From Reticulitermes speratus (taxonomy: Eukaryota; Arthropoda; Insecta; Blattodea; Rhinotermitidae), in assembly GCA_021186555.1 (NCBI GenBank), contig JAJKFL010000006.1, forward strand, positions 30,563,478-30,627,477: a DNA stretch of 64,000 bases, read 5' to 3'. Positions 1-15,200 of the stretch are shown here, one piece after another. A model generated the notes under the pieces. It searched no databases. It saw only the letters and a list, made by a program, of their open reading frames with translations, and was not told where the DNA came from. The position numbers were made by a program, and so were the translations under genes. Every line of letters begins with the position of its first letter. Positions within the stretch are counted from its first letter, which is position 1.

Positions 1-129
1 CTTTGTAGTATTTATTATGCCCCTAAGTATCGTCGTGCTCATTTCCATTGCAGTAGCAGTGCTGTAGTAATGTACTGTATGCTGTGTCAGTTCGCAACTA
101 TGAACCTTGTCATTTTAATGTAATTTCAG

Positions 130-294
130 GCTAATGGCAGCACACACAGAGGTGAAACCAGGCAGTCGGGCGGTGGTGTGGGGAGGAATATAGCAGACGC
201 TCTTGGCAAATTACGTGCACGGCCGATCCTGATATCCGCCATTGGCAACGATCAGACGGGTGACTACCTTCTGAAGAATACCCTGAATCACATT
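130..294 (+). CDS. PfkB kinase exon (first visible)
   Basis: The acceptor is taatttcag and the donor is gtaagt. The exon is 165 bp, phase 0 at both ends, and gives 55 residues. It carries the Gly-rich sugar-binding motif SGGGVGRN followed by IADALGKL and SAIGND, the usual N-terminal part of a PfkB fold. It reads open past the donor to 411, which is only intron read-through. Confidence 0.85.
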
Positions 295-3200
295 GTAAGT
301 ACGACCGCTGTCAGCTTCTTGCATAGCCGAGTTTTTGTCAGAACCTGGCGAACCGAGCTCGTCGGTGTGCCTGTAACTCGCATAGACTCTGCAGAAGATG
401 GCCGGTTCTAACGTCGGCCGAATTGTCAGCAGTCGTGACTGATTTGTTGCTCTCGGTCTGTCTAGACAAAATATCAAGCAATTACCCTTAAATAAAGCAA
501 GATCGCCTGCTTACAAATTCTTATTTGCCAAAAACACATACACTAACGTTGCGGTAGAGTGGCCAGTACTCGCCTTCATTTTCGTAAGTCCCGGGTTCAA
601 ATCCTGACCCGACCTTCTGCCATCATGCCAAGTTTTAATGGTTTTCTTAAGTTTATCTAGACAGATGTTGAAATAGTGTCCTGATGTAGGCTACGATTGC
701 TTCTCTCCACATTCTTCCCTGCACGCAATTGACAAATCACCACACTATGCTGCATAACGTGGATAGATAGAAAGAGACATTCAGTGCTTTCCACAGTCAC
801 CAATTAATAATCTGTAGTAATTCCTCATGTGCCAGGTAAGTACAATGGTTCTAAAAGGTAAAAGCAATCCCATTACAGGCCTGGACAGACCCTTAGGGTC
901 CCAGGAGGTTGAGGCTCCCAGATTTCTAGACAATCGGCACATGAAGGTGGTAAGGTTGTCAGCCCTACGCACCGGCCGCCTTTACCCCCAGGAAATATTC
1001 CTGGTACTCATTTCTGTTAGAGGCTGAGTCGACCCCAGGGCCATAGTGCGACCGAAACGATTATGTCAAGGAAAAATTCCAATAACACCATCGGGAATCG
1101 AACCCGCGACGTTCCGGTTTGTAGCGTATTGCCTCAACCAACTGCGCCACCGCGCGCCCCCACAATGGTTCTAAGCTCCATGTAAATAAAGAGGCAGTTT
1201 TAAGCAGAACTCATAAAACTCATATGTTTTCCTCTCTTACTGCATGCCTCTCTAGTCCTCTACGTATGTATGTATTATTGTTATTATTATTCCGTAATTC
1301 TGTGAAGAATGCGCTACTTAACTACAGATGCTCCATACTCGTATCTTAAATTTGTCGACCATAACATGGGCTTCGAACCTTTTTATGGCAAAGGGCCACG
1401 CCCATTGTTGTGGGTAAGTTCGCGGGCCGCACGTGAAAAAATAACAAGTGGTGTACCTAACCGCCTAAATTTTTGTGTCCTTTTATGGTACATACACAGT
1501 GTACATACGTGGCCGCGGTCCGCATAATACAACCTGGCAGGCCGCGAGATGGAGACCCATGGGCTATAACCTCGCGTATTCTCATCGTCGCAATGTCTGT
1601 AATTGTTGTCACGCAACACAGTTTCTTACCAGATGTGTAGATATGTGTATTGCCTGCGCCATATTTCATGTGCCTTTAAATCTGGGAGCCTCATCCTCCT
1701 GGAACCCTCAGGGCCTCTCCAGGCCTGTGCAGGGATTGCTTGACCAGCTTTAACTCCAGTGACTTTCTGTGCAAACCTGGCCGTAACAAAACTTCATTGT
1801 CTTTTCAAGACGACCAAACGTAATTTCAGAATCCTAAAATGAAGCTTCCACGTTTCAAGTTTGCAGGTCCGCCTTGTCTTTGTTACTGATTTAGGGAACT
1901 AAATGTACTGTGGCCGATCCCAGTGCCCACGCGGTCTAAGGCGTGGGTCTACGGCCGCTCGCTTACTGGGATTGTGGGTTCGAATCCCACCGGGGGCATG
2001 GATGTCTGTCTCTTGTGAGTGTTGTGTGTTGTCAGGTAGAGGTCTCTGCGACGGGCTGGTCACTCGTCCAGAGGAGTCCTACCGACTGTGGTGTGTCTAA
2101 AGAGTGTGATCGTGAAGCCTCGAAAAATGAGGCGGCCTAGGCCCCCAAGGGGCTGTCGAGCCATTGGGAAAAAAATGTACTATGTTCGGCGTGTCCTCTA
2201 ATGGCGTAGCCTCCATGACAAATTTGGTGAAAATCAGTCATACGGTACAAAAGTAAAAATAGACACGCACATACACACATGCATACACATACAGACATGT
2301 TGATCTCATAAAGCTCCCCCCCCCCCCCCTTTTAGAAAGACAAGTAAGCTATAAAACACGTCAAATAAGAATTCGTGATTGTTATCCCAACTTATTCCAC
2401 GCCGTATAATCTCTTACAAAGTGTTATTATGGCCTCTTTTTTTTTCAGGAGACGCGCGGTTTCTTGCGTCTGGAAAACTGCAGGACCGCCTGTTACAGCA
2501 CCGTCGTCGACAGGCACGGGGAGTGCTACTTCGGGGTTGGTGACATGGACATCAACAACCACATTACTCCTAAACTGGTGAGACTGAGAACTACAGAAAC
2601 GAATAACAATGCGTGTCACACCGGCTGGCCCACTCTAAACCGTTTTAAGCCTTAAACATAGGCCGTGCCATGGTTCAGGCGGTTAGTTGCCGGCCTCTCA
2701 CCGCAAAGGCCCGGGTTCGATCCCGGGTCAGTCCATGTGGGGTTTGTGGTGGACAAAGTGGCACTGGGACAGGTTTTTCTCCGAGTTGTCGGTTTTCCCC
2801 ATGTCAATTTCATTCCACTGGTGCTCCATTACTTGTAAAACTTGGTAAAAAAACTGCTCATCTTCATCATAGGGTTGCACAAAAAGCCTTAAGGCTGTGG
2901 TGCGTCCGTAGCATCTGCTGCGGGGCCCTTCACCACGCAAAAAAAAAGCCTTAAACATTTGAAAATAACTTTTTTTTCAGAAAAATATTTGTATGACACG
3001 GAGCTTCACACTAATGTTGTTCATTAACATGCTTACAGATGTATCTGCCGCCAATTTACAGTGTCACTTAATAGATAATTAATAAAATATAGACCTTTAT
3101 TTTGTTATATTCGTACTAGGATGCATGCTTTCAAGTTTCCGCCGCGGTGTAAGTGAGGCTTAACTACAAATCAACTCTGCGTAACATCCCAGAAGAGCGA

Positions 3201-6200
3201 AAATCTCGTGTACGACTATGTTCAATATACCAGAAGCTTCGTTTGCTTCAATTGCACTTCATTTAAACTTTATTTATTTTAAGGTGTCAAAATGACGTAC
3301 CGGCCTCCTGTTTTTAATCCAACCAAATTAGATGTAGTAAGGACTCGAATGCCAAACTCGGTATTCACGATAGTTAAATGAGCTAAGGCTTAAAACGAAG
3401 TACAGTGTTTGCCTATTGGCTAAATATGGTGGGACAGATCGTAGTTGTGTAGTTGGTAACAGTGTTGTGAGTGCTACTGTTATTATTGGTGTTAGTGCTG
3501 TCGTTATCATCATCACGGTCATGCCTGTGCCAGAGCACAAATCCATGCAGTGTGTAGCCTGCGGTTCCAGGCATAACAAATAGTATCAGTGCTGTAATGA
3601 ACACGTAACTTCTCTCTTCTACCTATTTTTTCCCCGTTTTCCGTTAGATTTTCGTCTCATTACAGTTACCCTACGTTGTTGCTATAATAATTATATCAAT
3701 AAATTTTATAAGTGACATCTAGTAACAAAATAGCGAATTATACTGTGTAATAAATTAAATCAACCATGAACGGATCATGCAAAATACAAATCCGAAACTA
3801 TATCTAGTGACCGAATAGTTACGACGCACCGACATATGTACATATCGTATTAAAAGGTATTATTTAAATACTCTGCATACATACAAACATGTCAAGTTCA
3901 ACATTCACTTCACTTGTTTGGTATATCAGTCTGAAATTTATGCTTTTGGCAATACATACACTACGCAGATAATATGTCCAACCGAAATGTCTCTTTGATA
4001 AGGTGTGGATCTAATCTAGAAGCAAAGAATTAAGACACGTTAACTTTTCAAATATCATTCTTATTTCACGTTTGTAACACGAAATCAACAAAAAATAAAG
4101 ATTATTATTTTAAACTCAAAATTAAGTGACAGATGTTTCTTACAAAACAGGAAAATAAAGCCATATGCACTTTGGAAATGTTTTCAATTATTCAAAATGT
4201 CGTCGACGTTTTGTTATACTGCCCACAGGGGACAAACAGTAATGTTGCCATCCTCCCGTTGTTAATCTCACATATTCTTCAAGGTTTTCGACGTAAAACC
4301 TTCACTTTTATGTTTCGTTTGTCTCGCCAAAAGCAGATCTAAAAAAGAGTGATATAAAATCCAGTTATACTATATAGAAGTACAGAAATTTCCCTTTCGT
4401 TTCAGCTGTAAGCATAGTAGTACTTTCGCAGTTTAAGAAGAGTAACTATACGTTGCTTACGTTGTGAAAGTTGGATGCAATTTTTTTCCTTTGTCCTTCT
4501 GGCACTAAAATTAAGTTTGGTAGCGCGCAGTGTCTCGCAGTTTGCGACAGCCGTATTGAAACGCAACCTGGCCAACGCACATGACCTAATGTTGCTGATA
4601 TTTGTGGACAGTCTATGAAAGTGTATGTGTGTGTGTCAGCGACTTAGCCGTATTTCCGGTATTGGTCACATTCCCTCCAAACATAAGGCGTTTCTTTTAT
4701 TGCTGCCTGAGCACCACAGCTGTCGCTGTGTGTCCCGGCGGTTGCAGGTTTCCTATGCGGTAAAGGCGGCCATGCCAGGTGCGGCTATAAAAGAAATAAC
4801 TTATCTTATGCCTTACTTTATACAGTTTTTTTTTTAAATATGTCTTACTTACAGGTCGAGAAATTTCTAGACGAAATACGGCAGTGTTCCGTGGTGGTAA
4901 TGGATGGTAACATTCCTGTTGAAACAATGGACTACATTCTTCAAGTTTGCAAGACTTCGCGGATACCAGGTAGGGAGCGTCATTGCCTAATTAATATTAG
5001 ACAGGTCTTTGAAACACAATTAGCATATATACACCTATGGGAGTCACTATAATTTAGTTCTGTGCAAGCATTTCCTGATTTTAAAGGTTTAATAGGTTAT
5101 AATTGACCTAAATCGATGACACTTAAACGCACGGAACAAAAAGACGGTTTAATTTTTCTTTTTCTCAAAGTAATTATGGCGTTGGACTAAGCGATGAGAA
5201 TTGCTCCAAAGAGTCGATATGCATATAAAGCCTCGTCACGTCTTTTGGTCTCCCACAGTGTGTTAGAACTCCTAGTACATTATGGACATTGTCACAGTTT
5301 TTGATCCACAATGTAACATCTCACATCTTCGTTGTGTTGAACGCATTGCGACGTCACTATACTGCGTATGTGAATTATTCATTTAGCAAAGTCACCAAAT
5401 GAACTGTCCCCTTATATTTAAACAGAATCTCAGCTTGTGAACGCAGGATGAATGTGGAGTGTTGATTGATTACATAAAGTACAGAGCGTGTAAGAAGTCA
5501 GGGAAAACGCCCGCGCGCGCTCACAGCACGATTTAAAGGAACTTCCAAGTAACAGGCGTTGCCTTAGATTATTAGACGTCAATTGGTGTGCCGTGATGTA
5601 TATTTGAGTGCGCTTTGCCATGGATGTTTCGAAGTGCCCGAAGAATACAATGAACACGTCCTTTTTATGAAATACTTAAACCTGTAGAACTGTAATGGAG
5701 TGAAGCCTTGGAGAAAAATGAAGAAGTTGTAAACTTTATTCTGGGATTACCCTGCGTTTGTGAAGTACTAAGAAATTACTTGTTAGGTGTGCGAACTTCT
5801 GACAACATCATAACAGCAGACAGAACAGAATAGGAGGGACGATTTGAGGGATTCTGCCTGTTTAGTGGGAAGGTACATTTGACAAACAAAACTTGTTAAA
5901 CAGTTAACTTCCTTATACCCATATACGCTTTAAAACTTTGTTATTAACAAAAATGGCACAAGATTGTGGCACAGTCTGATATGCAGAAGCGTTGTTACGT
6001 CTCTTGAGTATTTGGTGTTGTTAGAATTCATCGTGTAGCACGCTGGGAGAGGACAGAAATTCATACAAGATTTCGGTTAGAAAACCTCAAGTAAATAGAC
6101 CGTATGGAAGACCTAGGCGTAGATGGGAGGGTATTATTAAAATTTGTCTTAAGGAAATCGGATTGGGGGGGGGGGGTTTGGGCTGGATTCATTTGACTCA

Positions 6201-9200
6201 GAATAGGGACTTAAGGCTGTCTCTTGTGAACACTGTAATGAAAATTCGGAAAAATGCCAAAAATTTTGTTTAGGTGATCAACTACTAACTTCGCCAGAAG
6301 GACTGGGCGTGGAGTTAGTTGACTGGTTGTCGGTCGGTCGATCGGCCAGTCAGTCGGTTGCTAGGTTGGTTAGTCAGTCAGTTATTACACAGTGTTCTGT
6401 AATGTTTATGTTCATACATTTCTTATACTCGTATGTGCGCCTTCAAATTCAAAATTTCTTGATAGCAAACTATTGGCTCGCAGTTACACTGAAGCTACGT
6501 CCGACGTTTTATCGTAGACGGCGCTCTCTGTGCAATCAAATTGTGCTAAGTTGACAGAACTGTAACAGATGTGGATATACAGGTTAGAAATGCCATATGT
6601 TTAGGTTTCAGAATAGCTAAGCAAATTCTAACGTCACTGTAAATCATCATGTAAGACAGAGTGAACTTGATAACCTAGAAATGTCAGTAATTTGACGCCA
6701 TCTGCTATTTGCGTCCAAAAATTTCGTTGGACAGTAAGTACCCGCTTGCAATGTATTAGGGGAACTAACTGCCACGAATATTAACGTAGTTGAAGATGCG
6801 ATTTATAGATATTCTGTACGTTGTACTTGCATTACGTATAATTAACCGTTTAAAGCATAGTATTTACTATATGTACCATCAGGTTTGACATTAAAAATTT
6901 CTACGTTCTGCCCATACAGTGCCTTTCTGCTGTGTATGGATCTCAGAACAAACAACGATTATTTCCCTCTAGAGCAGCGTTTCCCAAACTCTTTTGCTTG
7001 CGGACCCCATTTGGCTTCGAAAAATAACCAAGAATCGTCACATCCTTGCTCACGTAAATATAGTGTGTCCGGAAAATGAGTGTCCAAAATAACAATTTAT
7101 ATCTCAGAACTGATTTTAGATAGCTACGAATACACGCCAATATCATACGTAACAATGGATTGCGTGATTTGACCTTAATTAAACTGATTGTCGCTCGCTT
7201 CGTGGGTGCAGGGGTTTCTTAGTTAGATATTGTAATGCTCATACGAAATAAACTTTAATAATCACAAACATAGCGACGATTCGTAACTTTAAGTTTATGT
7301 GACAAAATTGATGTAATAAGTATCTGTACCAGTGTAAAATACGCATATGAGTAAACCATTAATTGCGCAGTTATTTAATAAACAGCGTGTTTACTGTTCC
7401 GTTACAGCATTATAATTGGTAAAAAGCTAGCGAAAATTATTTATATACCTATAGCCTTCTGAAACACGTGATTGAAGGAAAGTTAGAAGGAAGGATAGAA
7501 ATGACGGGACGACGAGGGAGGAGACGTAAGCAGCTACTGGATGACCTTAAGGAAAAGAAAAGATACTGGAAATTGAAAGAGGAAGCACTAGATCGCACAC
7601 TGTGGAGAACTCGCTTTGGAAGAGGCTACGGACCTGTCGTAAGACAGACTACAGAATGAATGAGTATACACGATGTATGCCTACAAATGGTGTTTGAAAG
7701 TTTCTGTAAGTTAGAAATCACAAACATGGGGGCCGTGCGTAATTTTGATTTTGTATCGGTGATATGTATTAGGGCTATCAGCTGTTTAATGCGGTTCGAT
7801 GGCGACAATTTACCGAACCACTGCAGTCAGATATGCAAGATTATTACATTACGATTGGTTCAACTTACGTGTTTGCTTTAATGTTCCAGTTCTGTGTTTC
7901 AGTGAGATGTTTCTGAATACGATAACAGCAGATGAAATGTTACGAAACAGGACACAGACATGCCTACAAGCAGTGCAGTTCCGCCTATCGGCTATTTGTG
8001 TTTCGTACATGTTGTCTGCTTTCCTTATTTATAAGGAAAATCGATTTATGGCAACATGCCCGCGTGAACTTGCTCCTAGGAAACGTCTGAACCAATTCAT
8101 GGATTTTTATTACACTTTGATTGGTCCACCCCCCCCCCCCCGCCCCACTGTAGTGACTCTTAATTCCCTACCAATGATACCAACATGGCAGCCCTCTGAT
8201 CTGTTTTACTGACGGCTCTAGGGTTGATTCAGGGACAGGGACTGGTATTTATGGCAGAAGACCAGAGAGAAGCTTTAGTTTCTCTCTGGGCAAATATGCC
8301 ACGGTATTCCAAACCGAAATATATGTCATTTTACGATTTGTCTATGAAGATATAAGAAGGGCTTATAGACATGAGCGGATCCTTATCTTTTCTGATAGCC
8401 AGGCTGCACTTAAGGCGCTTAGCAGCCCGAAAGTGACGTCAAGACTGGTTGCAGAATGCCTGGATGCTCTCTCTGTGCTGGCAAACCGGAATGAGGTTAC
8501 CCCCTTATGGGTGCCGGGGCACTGTGGCATTGCAGGCAGTGAAAAGTATGACGAACTTGATAGGCAAGGTACAGCGATGACGCTACTCGGCCCACAGCCG
8601 GCTGTTGGAATACCTAGGTGTTCAGCAAGAGTCGCAACTAAGAACTGGACCGAGATTCAACTTTATACTGCCTGGAAAAATGTACCAGGTTACAGACATG
8701 GTAAACCTTTTATTAGTAGATCATGCAAGAAAAGAGCCGATGACCTGCTTAAACTAAGCAGGCATAAGCTGAGAGCGGTAGTTGCAGTCCTCACAGGCCA
8801 TGCTCCTGTGACGAAGCACCTGAACATCATGGGCCTGTTTGATGGTGATCTAGACTGCAGATTTTGCAAGTTGGAGACTGAAACTGCGTATCATATTATT
8901 TGCTGTTGCGAGGCCTTGGCTCGCCAGCGTTATAGTATCTTTGGGAAGTTCTTTGCTGAACCAAAAGACATAAGCACGGCGTCATTAAAAGACCTGTTTC
9001 GCTTTGTAAAAGACACACGGTTAATGAGTGTGTGCCAAAAGAACAACACAGCGCTGCACAATAAGCCTCAGTCTGCAGTGCTTCCGGAGCTACTGCCGAC
9101 TGGCCCTTTGGGAAGAAGAAGAACATGGCAGCCTTACCAACGTATGGGTGGGAGCGAAAGCAGCGCCACTTATGATGTCCTTCAATTCTCTGTGGTAATA

Positions 9201-12200
9201 TGTCTCCGTGGCCCGGGATAGCGACTCGCTAAGGGGCTGGACGGTCCGGGGATCGAATCCCGCTGGGGCGAGAATTTTCGCACTCGTCCAGACCGGCCCT
9301 GGGGCCTATCCAGCCTCCTGTACAATAGGTACGGGGTCTCTTTCCCGGGGATAAAGCGGCCGGGGTGTGGTATCGACCATCCCCCCCCCCCCCCATCTAG
9401 CGCCGAGGTTAAAGAAAGAGTAGAGCAATACCTCTACTCCCTCTTTGGGCCCTCGTGGCATGTTATAGGGTGAACTTTACTTTAATATATGTTCGAAAAA
9501 TATGCCCCTTTTTAAATGAATTTTTAAGAAAGTAAAAAGAATTGACGTGTTTAGAATGTGTCATGATGTGAAAACCCAGGCAACAGTAGCTGTCAGAACA
9601 AGTGAATGTATATATATTTATATGTTTTCGTGTGGCGTCTATGAAACATACGCTCAGAACGTAGGTCACTGTCGTGACACTCAATGTTCACGCAAATAAT
9701 GCGACCGTTCCGATAAAATGGGTGAAATGAACCCTGTGCATGCGGGGCAGTCATTACTGCAGTATCAGGCTTGCATCAGTGTATTCGCTGCACGAGAGAC
9801 CTTCACACTGTCGTCACGTAGCGTCCATTCGTTTGCTGTGTTTGTTTACATGTCGCAACTGGTAGCTGAAAACAGACTGTCTTGTTAGACGACTTGCTGC
9901 CGTCAGGTACGTAACCACAGTTGCAGAAATTCTAATAAAGTGGCAGATGAACAGACCGTCTTCTGGTGCACAGACTCGTCATACTCGAACGTTCAGTCTT
10001 CACAACAGCCCGACATTGGCGCTTATTCTGAGGCAGTTCAGTACAGTTCACACCATATTTTTGTAAAATGTAGTTTAATACTATCTTGCGATATTTGAGG
10101 TTCTCCCAGTGGTGTTGCTGAAGATCCAGGTCTTCTAGGATGTGACGCCGTGTCGCTGGGCTAGTGGTTCCCGAAGTTTCGAAGGACCATAGTGCCTTCA
10201 TCTTCAGGGTCAAGCAGTCCTTGCATCCACAACTTCGTCTCCGAATTTGGTTCTTTCTTTAATTCTGCGACTTAACTGTATGCAGTTCTCATCCCATCCA
10301 TGCGTACTAGAAGTCCTACCCATCTTACCCTCCTTTATTTGATCACGCTGAACATTTGGAACTCGCCCCCTTCTAGTGCCGAGGTTAAGAATGAATGGAG
10401 TTGTACCTTCATGCCCCCATATGTCTTCATGTCGTGCAGAGAGGACAACCTTACCTTTACTCTAGTATTTTGTGAATAGCAAATGATGCTCATTTTATGC
10501 TGCTAATTAATGCTACTGCTTTTCCTTACGTGCAGGTGTTCTGACACATCTCATACACATATAAATATTAATACACTGTAGACTAACTGCAACAGTTAAC
10601 TACAGAATACAGAATTGCATATTTTTTAAGCTGACCATAATTCCTTGAGACAAAAACGGGACTGGTCGGGGGGGAAGTTCATAAAAAGTAGAACATTTAA
10701 AAAAATGTTTTATTACATACAAATATTGAACTTACAATAATTCTTCACAGAACCGCGCAAGCGTTGCCAACGCGTATTTTTCCTTTTCTCTGAATACTTC
10801 ATTGTCTTTAAAGTTACACTATTTATTCAATGGGCAATTGTCGATCTCGATCAACGCGCCTCTACCGATGGTTACACGAATGACTGGTACCTACAATAGC
10901 AGCCATTTATGCACACTTGATTATAGGTTATGATTGACCAATATTTAAACATATTTTAAGGTTTTTATAAAAAACGGGACAAAAATTGCAATTTTGCTAA
11001 AACGACGGGACGGCCGGGAAATAGCAAAAAATCGGTACTGTCCCATTCAAAACGGGACGTATGGTCAGCCTAATATTTTTAGTACCGTACACTAACCAGG
11101 AGCGGCGAAATGGGCCACTGTCCAGGGCCTTCGGTAATGGTTCCGCGACACAAACTTTGAAGCGGATATCAATTTGCATCATTCGGAACTGTTCGGTTTA
11201 ATTTCGGTATGTATTCAGCTGGGGGTTTGTGTGTATGAATTTACGTGCGGAACTGTCTTCTTTTTATACAAAGCCTATATTATGGTCATGATTTAACCCT
11301 TTAAAGCTTAATGGTTACATTATGTACCATAAGCTGTAATATTAACCGTCTTGTTTACAGACCCAGTTCATACCGCGAAGTAAACACTTTTCATCTCGGT
11401 TATAGCAACCAGTCAGTTTCCGTTATATAGGGCAAAAGTCGCCGTTTGTTGAGATAAATACAAAACACATACGTACAGTGTGGGCAGAATGTACAATTTC
11501 TGAATGTTAAACCTGTTGTTGCATCAATTAACCAGTAGGCTTTAAAAGGTCAAAAAATTATACGTTCTTCCCACACAGTACATGTATGTGGTTTGCATGG
11601 ATCTCACAACACACAGCCATTATTTTCCTATACAGCATTAACCGTTTGGTTTTTATAACCGAGACGGAGCGTGTTTACTGCGCGGTACGAACTGCATCTT
11701 TAAATGTAATTCATGTTAATCCTAGTCTTCAACGGTTAATGCAGCGTGTAAATAACTTTTACGGCAAGTTAATTATGTTTTTGTATAAGACCGACAATGA
11801 TGTTCCTCTAGGAAAATGCTGTGAGAAATCCTTCACATTAGGCCACAACCATTTGCTTCCGCATCCTTCTCACTTTATTATCTGAGAATCCATATCATAT
11901 CTCCAGAACCAATTTCCCTGTGGTCAGTTTTAACATCACTGGTCCATAAAATTACATCTATAGGTTCAAGATGATGTACACAGTGAATCAGTAGACACAA
12001 CATCATGACACCTTGAACAAAACAACATGAAACATGGTGTTTCTATCTCCATAACTACAATCAGAAATGTAAGAAAGTCTTAAATGATGAACAGACTTAC
12101 CAGTTCCTAGGCTATAAACACTGAAACTTGATGGCACATCTACAAATTCTTGCAACACATACCCAGTTCTGCATTAACTACCAATGCAGTGACAAGTTTG

Positions 12201-15200
12201 TGTGTGTTATTACATAAAGGTATGGCCTTCAGGATTCATAGAATATGAGACATTCATTAATAAAACTAAACATAAAAATTTAAAAAATTATAAAATTTGA
12301 TTAGATTGGTTAAATTCTTTCAAATTACAGTACTGGACACTGTGTCAGCTGCAAAGATTGTTCAGCTTCACATTGTAACTGTGGTTAATTGTGATTAAAT
12401 TCAGTTCAAAATAAACAGTTGCTCCAACAGTACATTTAATATGCAATACTATTTACTTTCAAGTCATACTGTCCCAGCACGTGTCTGAAGAACTACAGGA
12501 AGGCGTGTACAGCCTCGTTCAGAATAACCAAAGCACATATTAAGGTTGAAGTCTAAATTAAACACACGTTCCTACTAAAACTAACACAATTGGTCAGCGC
12601 TCAAATAAAAAAAAAAATAGGTTATAAATTTTAGTAACAGAATTGAAAAACTCGTTTATTGTATTTTTTTTATTAATACAAACTAAAAATATCAGCAACC
12701 CCTTTCATAACATACAGAATAAGCATTTTCAGTCTGCACAATTGCATGGCTGTTACAGGCATGGCAAACAGAGCATGCTGACTCTACAAGCAATCTTAGA
12801 TTAAAGATAGAAACTGGAAGTCCGTGAGTCATACCCCACAAGGAAAACTGACTGACTCCGCGAACAGTATGTAAAAGTTTGTCTACATGTTGAGACAGAT
12901 ATGTGAGATATCATTGCAAACAGTGAAGCAGTTCTTACACACATACTGCATTCCTGTACATTCAAGGTTCTGTCAAGATCTGAGGCAAAATTTATACACC
13001 CAAATACTATTACTTTTAAAACTCCTTTTCTTATTGAGCAATGAAATGGCCAATATAATCCTGCTTAGGGCTTGAGATAATTTAACCCCTTTGGTGTGAC
13101 AGATGTTTGATACTATGTGGCCATTAGATAATGAGCCTAGTTTCAGAAAAATACTAGTGGCAGTGGGGAACCTTTTCCATAAAGTGTTCCAGTTTTTCCT
13201 GCCAATCATAGGCCATCAATGCCCCATACTGATACAATACTATGTAAGATATATGGCAGCCAGCTGGAATGTTATCACCTCAGTTATGAAGTGGGGCTTC
13301 ACCTCACTTGGGTTAATGTGTACAGAGATTAACTGTTTGAACCGCAGTACTACAGCTAATATTCATTTCTTACTCTACAGTACTGGAGAAACCTGAAAGC
13401 AAATGCCTCCTATTAAACCCTTTCCTTCACCACATTATTCTAATTCACATTACTAAAATGTATATAATTTTAATGTCAATTATAATAAGGTCCTAAAATT
13501 TACATCATGGCTGCTAATTGGTCTCTAGCTACAATAATTTTGTATACATTTCTTTTGCATCAGCAATACATGAGTATCAGAACCAATGATACAGCTTATG
13601 TAAAATCACAAAAGATTGCATTTTCAAACTATATACTCTAGCATGGAGGACACTTTTCCTATTTAAAGTAGGTGTGGCAATGGATGTTAATTTCAATAAA
13701 CAGGCACTAAAACAAATCCCACTCAATAGAGGGCTTTTCATGACCTTGTCATAATTTCAGGTTATTTCTGAGGTCATTCTGATTGAAAATTACAGTGTCA
13801 CAATAAATCCAGTTCTCCAGGGTTACATAACTGGGTCACACAGGAAGTTACAATTTAAATACAATACATTTATTGAAACAATGACACTACATGGTTTTGC
13901 CTTATTATAGAGACCCTGGACTTGTAAAATGGTTGAATTTCACTGCATTTATCTGGTAACTAGATCAGCCATGGAGGTCTGCATAATTAACTAGACATCA
14001 GCAGCCTCCACTTCATGTGTGGAGGTACATTAAAGCTCTTGTTTAGGAATGCAAGTTGCACACAAATGAGGACTTCAGTCATTGCACTGTTACCGTAGCA
14101 CATGCACAGAGACCACCTCCATCGCATTACACAATTTCTTCTGAAGTGGGTAAGAATGTGTATCGAGCTGAAGGCAAACATTTTGAACATTTGTTACAGC
14201 AGTAAATTCTAGGTTCAGGGTACATAAAATCACACACCACCATGAAATGTCATTTCTGCTTACAATAAACACGTCTGTCACATTTAACACTTTGTAGCTG
14301 GAATTAAATGCAGTGTTATCTGCAGAAGAATTAGACAATTTAAAATGTTCACGCATAATTAAAAAAATCCCATAGCTCTTACACGTTCTGTGAAATTTAA
14401 CAAAATAAGGTTTAGCAGTCTGTTTATGAATTAAGCCACAAAAAACTGTTCACACATTTTTATAATAAAATCATGCTTGTGAATTTCATGCATTATCTAA
14501 AATCTAGTGTAAATATTTATAGAATTTTTACTGCTGCAGATCTTCATGCCTTTGATCGTTATTTTGTATCTACACATTATTTACATGCTAAGCTAATATT
14601 TAAAATTTAGGTCACTGGATTTACAAGTTCATTATGTTGTGGTGTTATTATGATGTACCACACATAGTCCAACTTCACACATATTGCACCTGTAACTAGT
14701 GGCATATCTCATGCCATGAGTGCAGCACACTCGACAGTAGACTTATTTTCCTTTGGCTCGCCAGCACTGGGGCTCTTGGAACTCGACTTTGTTACACTTG
14801 TTCTTGCTGGACCAGGTTTTCCTACCATGCTGCAGAAACAGTGACTAAGACACTTTCCCGCCACTTCCATCAAATTTATCACCAATAGAAGTCTGAAACC
14901 TCAGTAGGAAATTGAGCCCCACATGAGATAACAAATCCAACTGTGTAAGTATTGTAAGGCCCAACAAAGGGAAGAAAAGTTGTGCCATCTGCGTGGAGGC
15001 ATATCAGCTCATTGAATAGCTGCTGGCCATTCAATCACTTTGATCAACATGCCCAGTGTGTTCACTGTCATGTTCTACAATGCAGGGCTTCAAGGAGTTT
15101 TCCTCTTCATCATAAAAATTTCTGTTTGCTGGTAGTTGGTTCACATTAGTCAGCATGTAAACTTCTATTTTTTGTCTTCCCACATAGTTGCAGTTAACCC

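Larger units (their letters stand above)
295..2448 (+). other. Intron of the PfkB kinase gene
   Basis: GT-AG intron of 2154 bp. It contains two SINE insertions with target duplications (855-1161 and 1910-2172), a fragment related to the first near 1680-1740, a tRNA-like B-box region at about 548-720, and a poly-C run at 2317-2329. Confidence 0.75.

Noticed and set aside
1085..1161. Possible tRNA gene on the minus strand
   Set aside because: It is the head of a SINE bounded by 13-bp duplications, and the acceptor stem does not close as in a functional tRNA.
1903..2140. Open frames and a tRNA-like fold with a B box
   Set aside because: Part of a SINE with target duplications and a second copy at 26685-26955; not a tRNA gene or a protein.
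6309..6554. 81-codon frame with serine/valine-rich start
   Set aside because: The start is a tcggtcggt-type simple repeat, with no further support.
7799..8212. 137-codon plus-strand frame upstream of the LINE fragment
   Set aside because: It crosses a poly-C run and the LINE target duplication, and shows no protein family pattern; probably chance.
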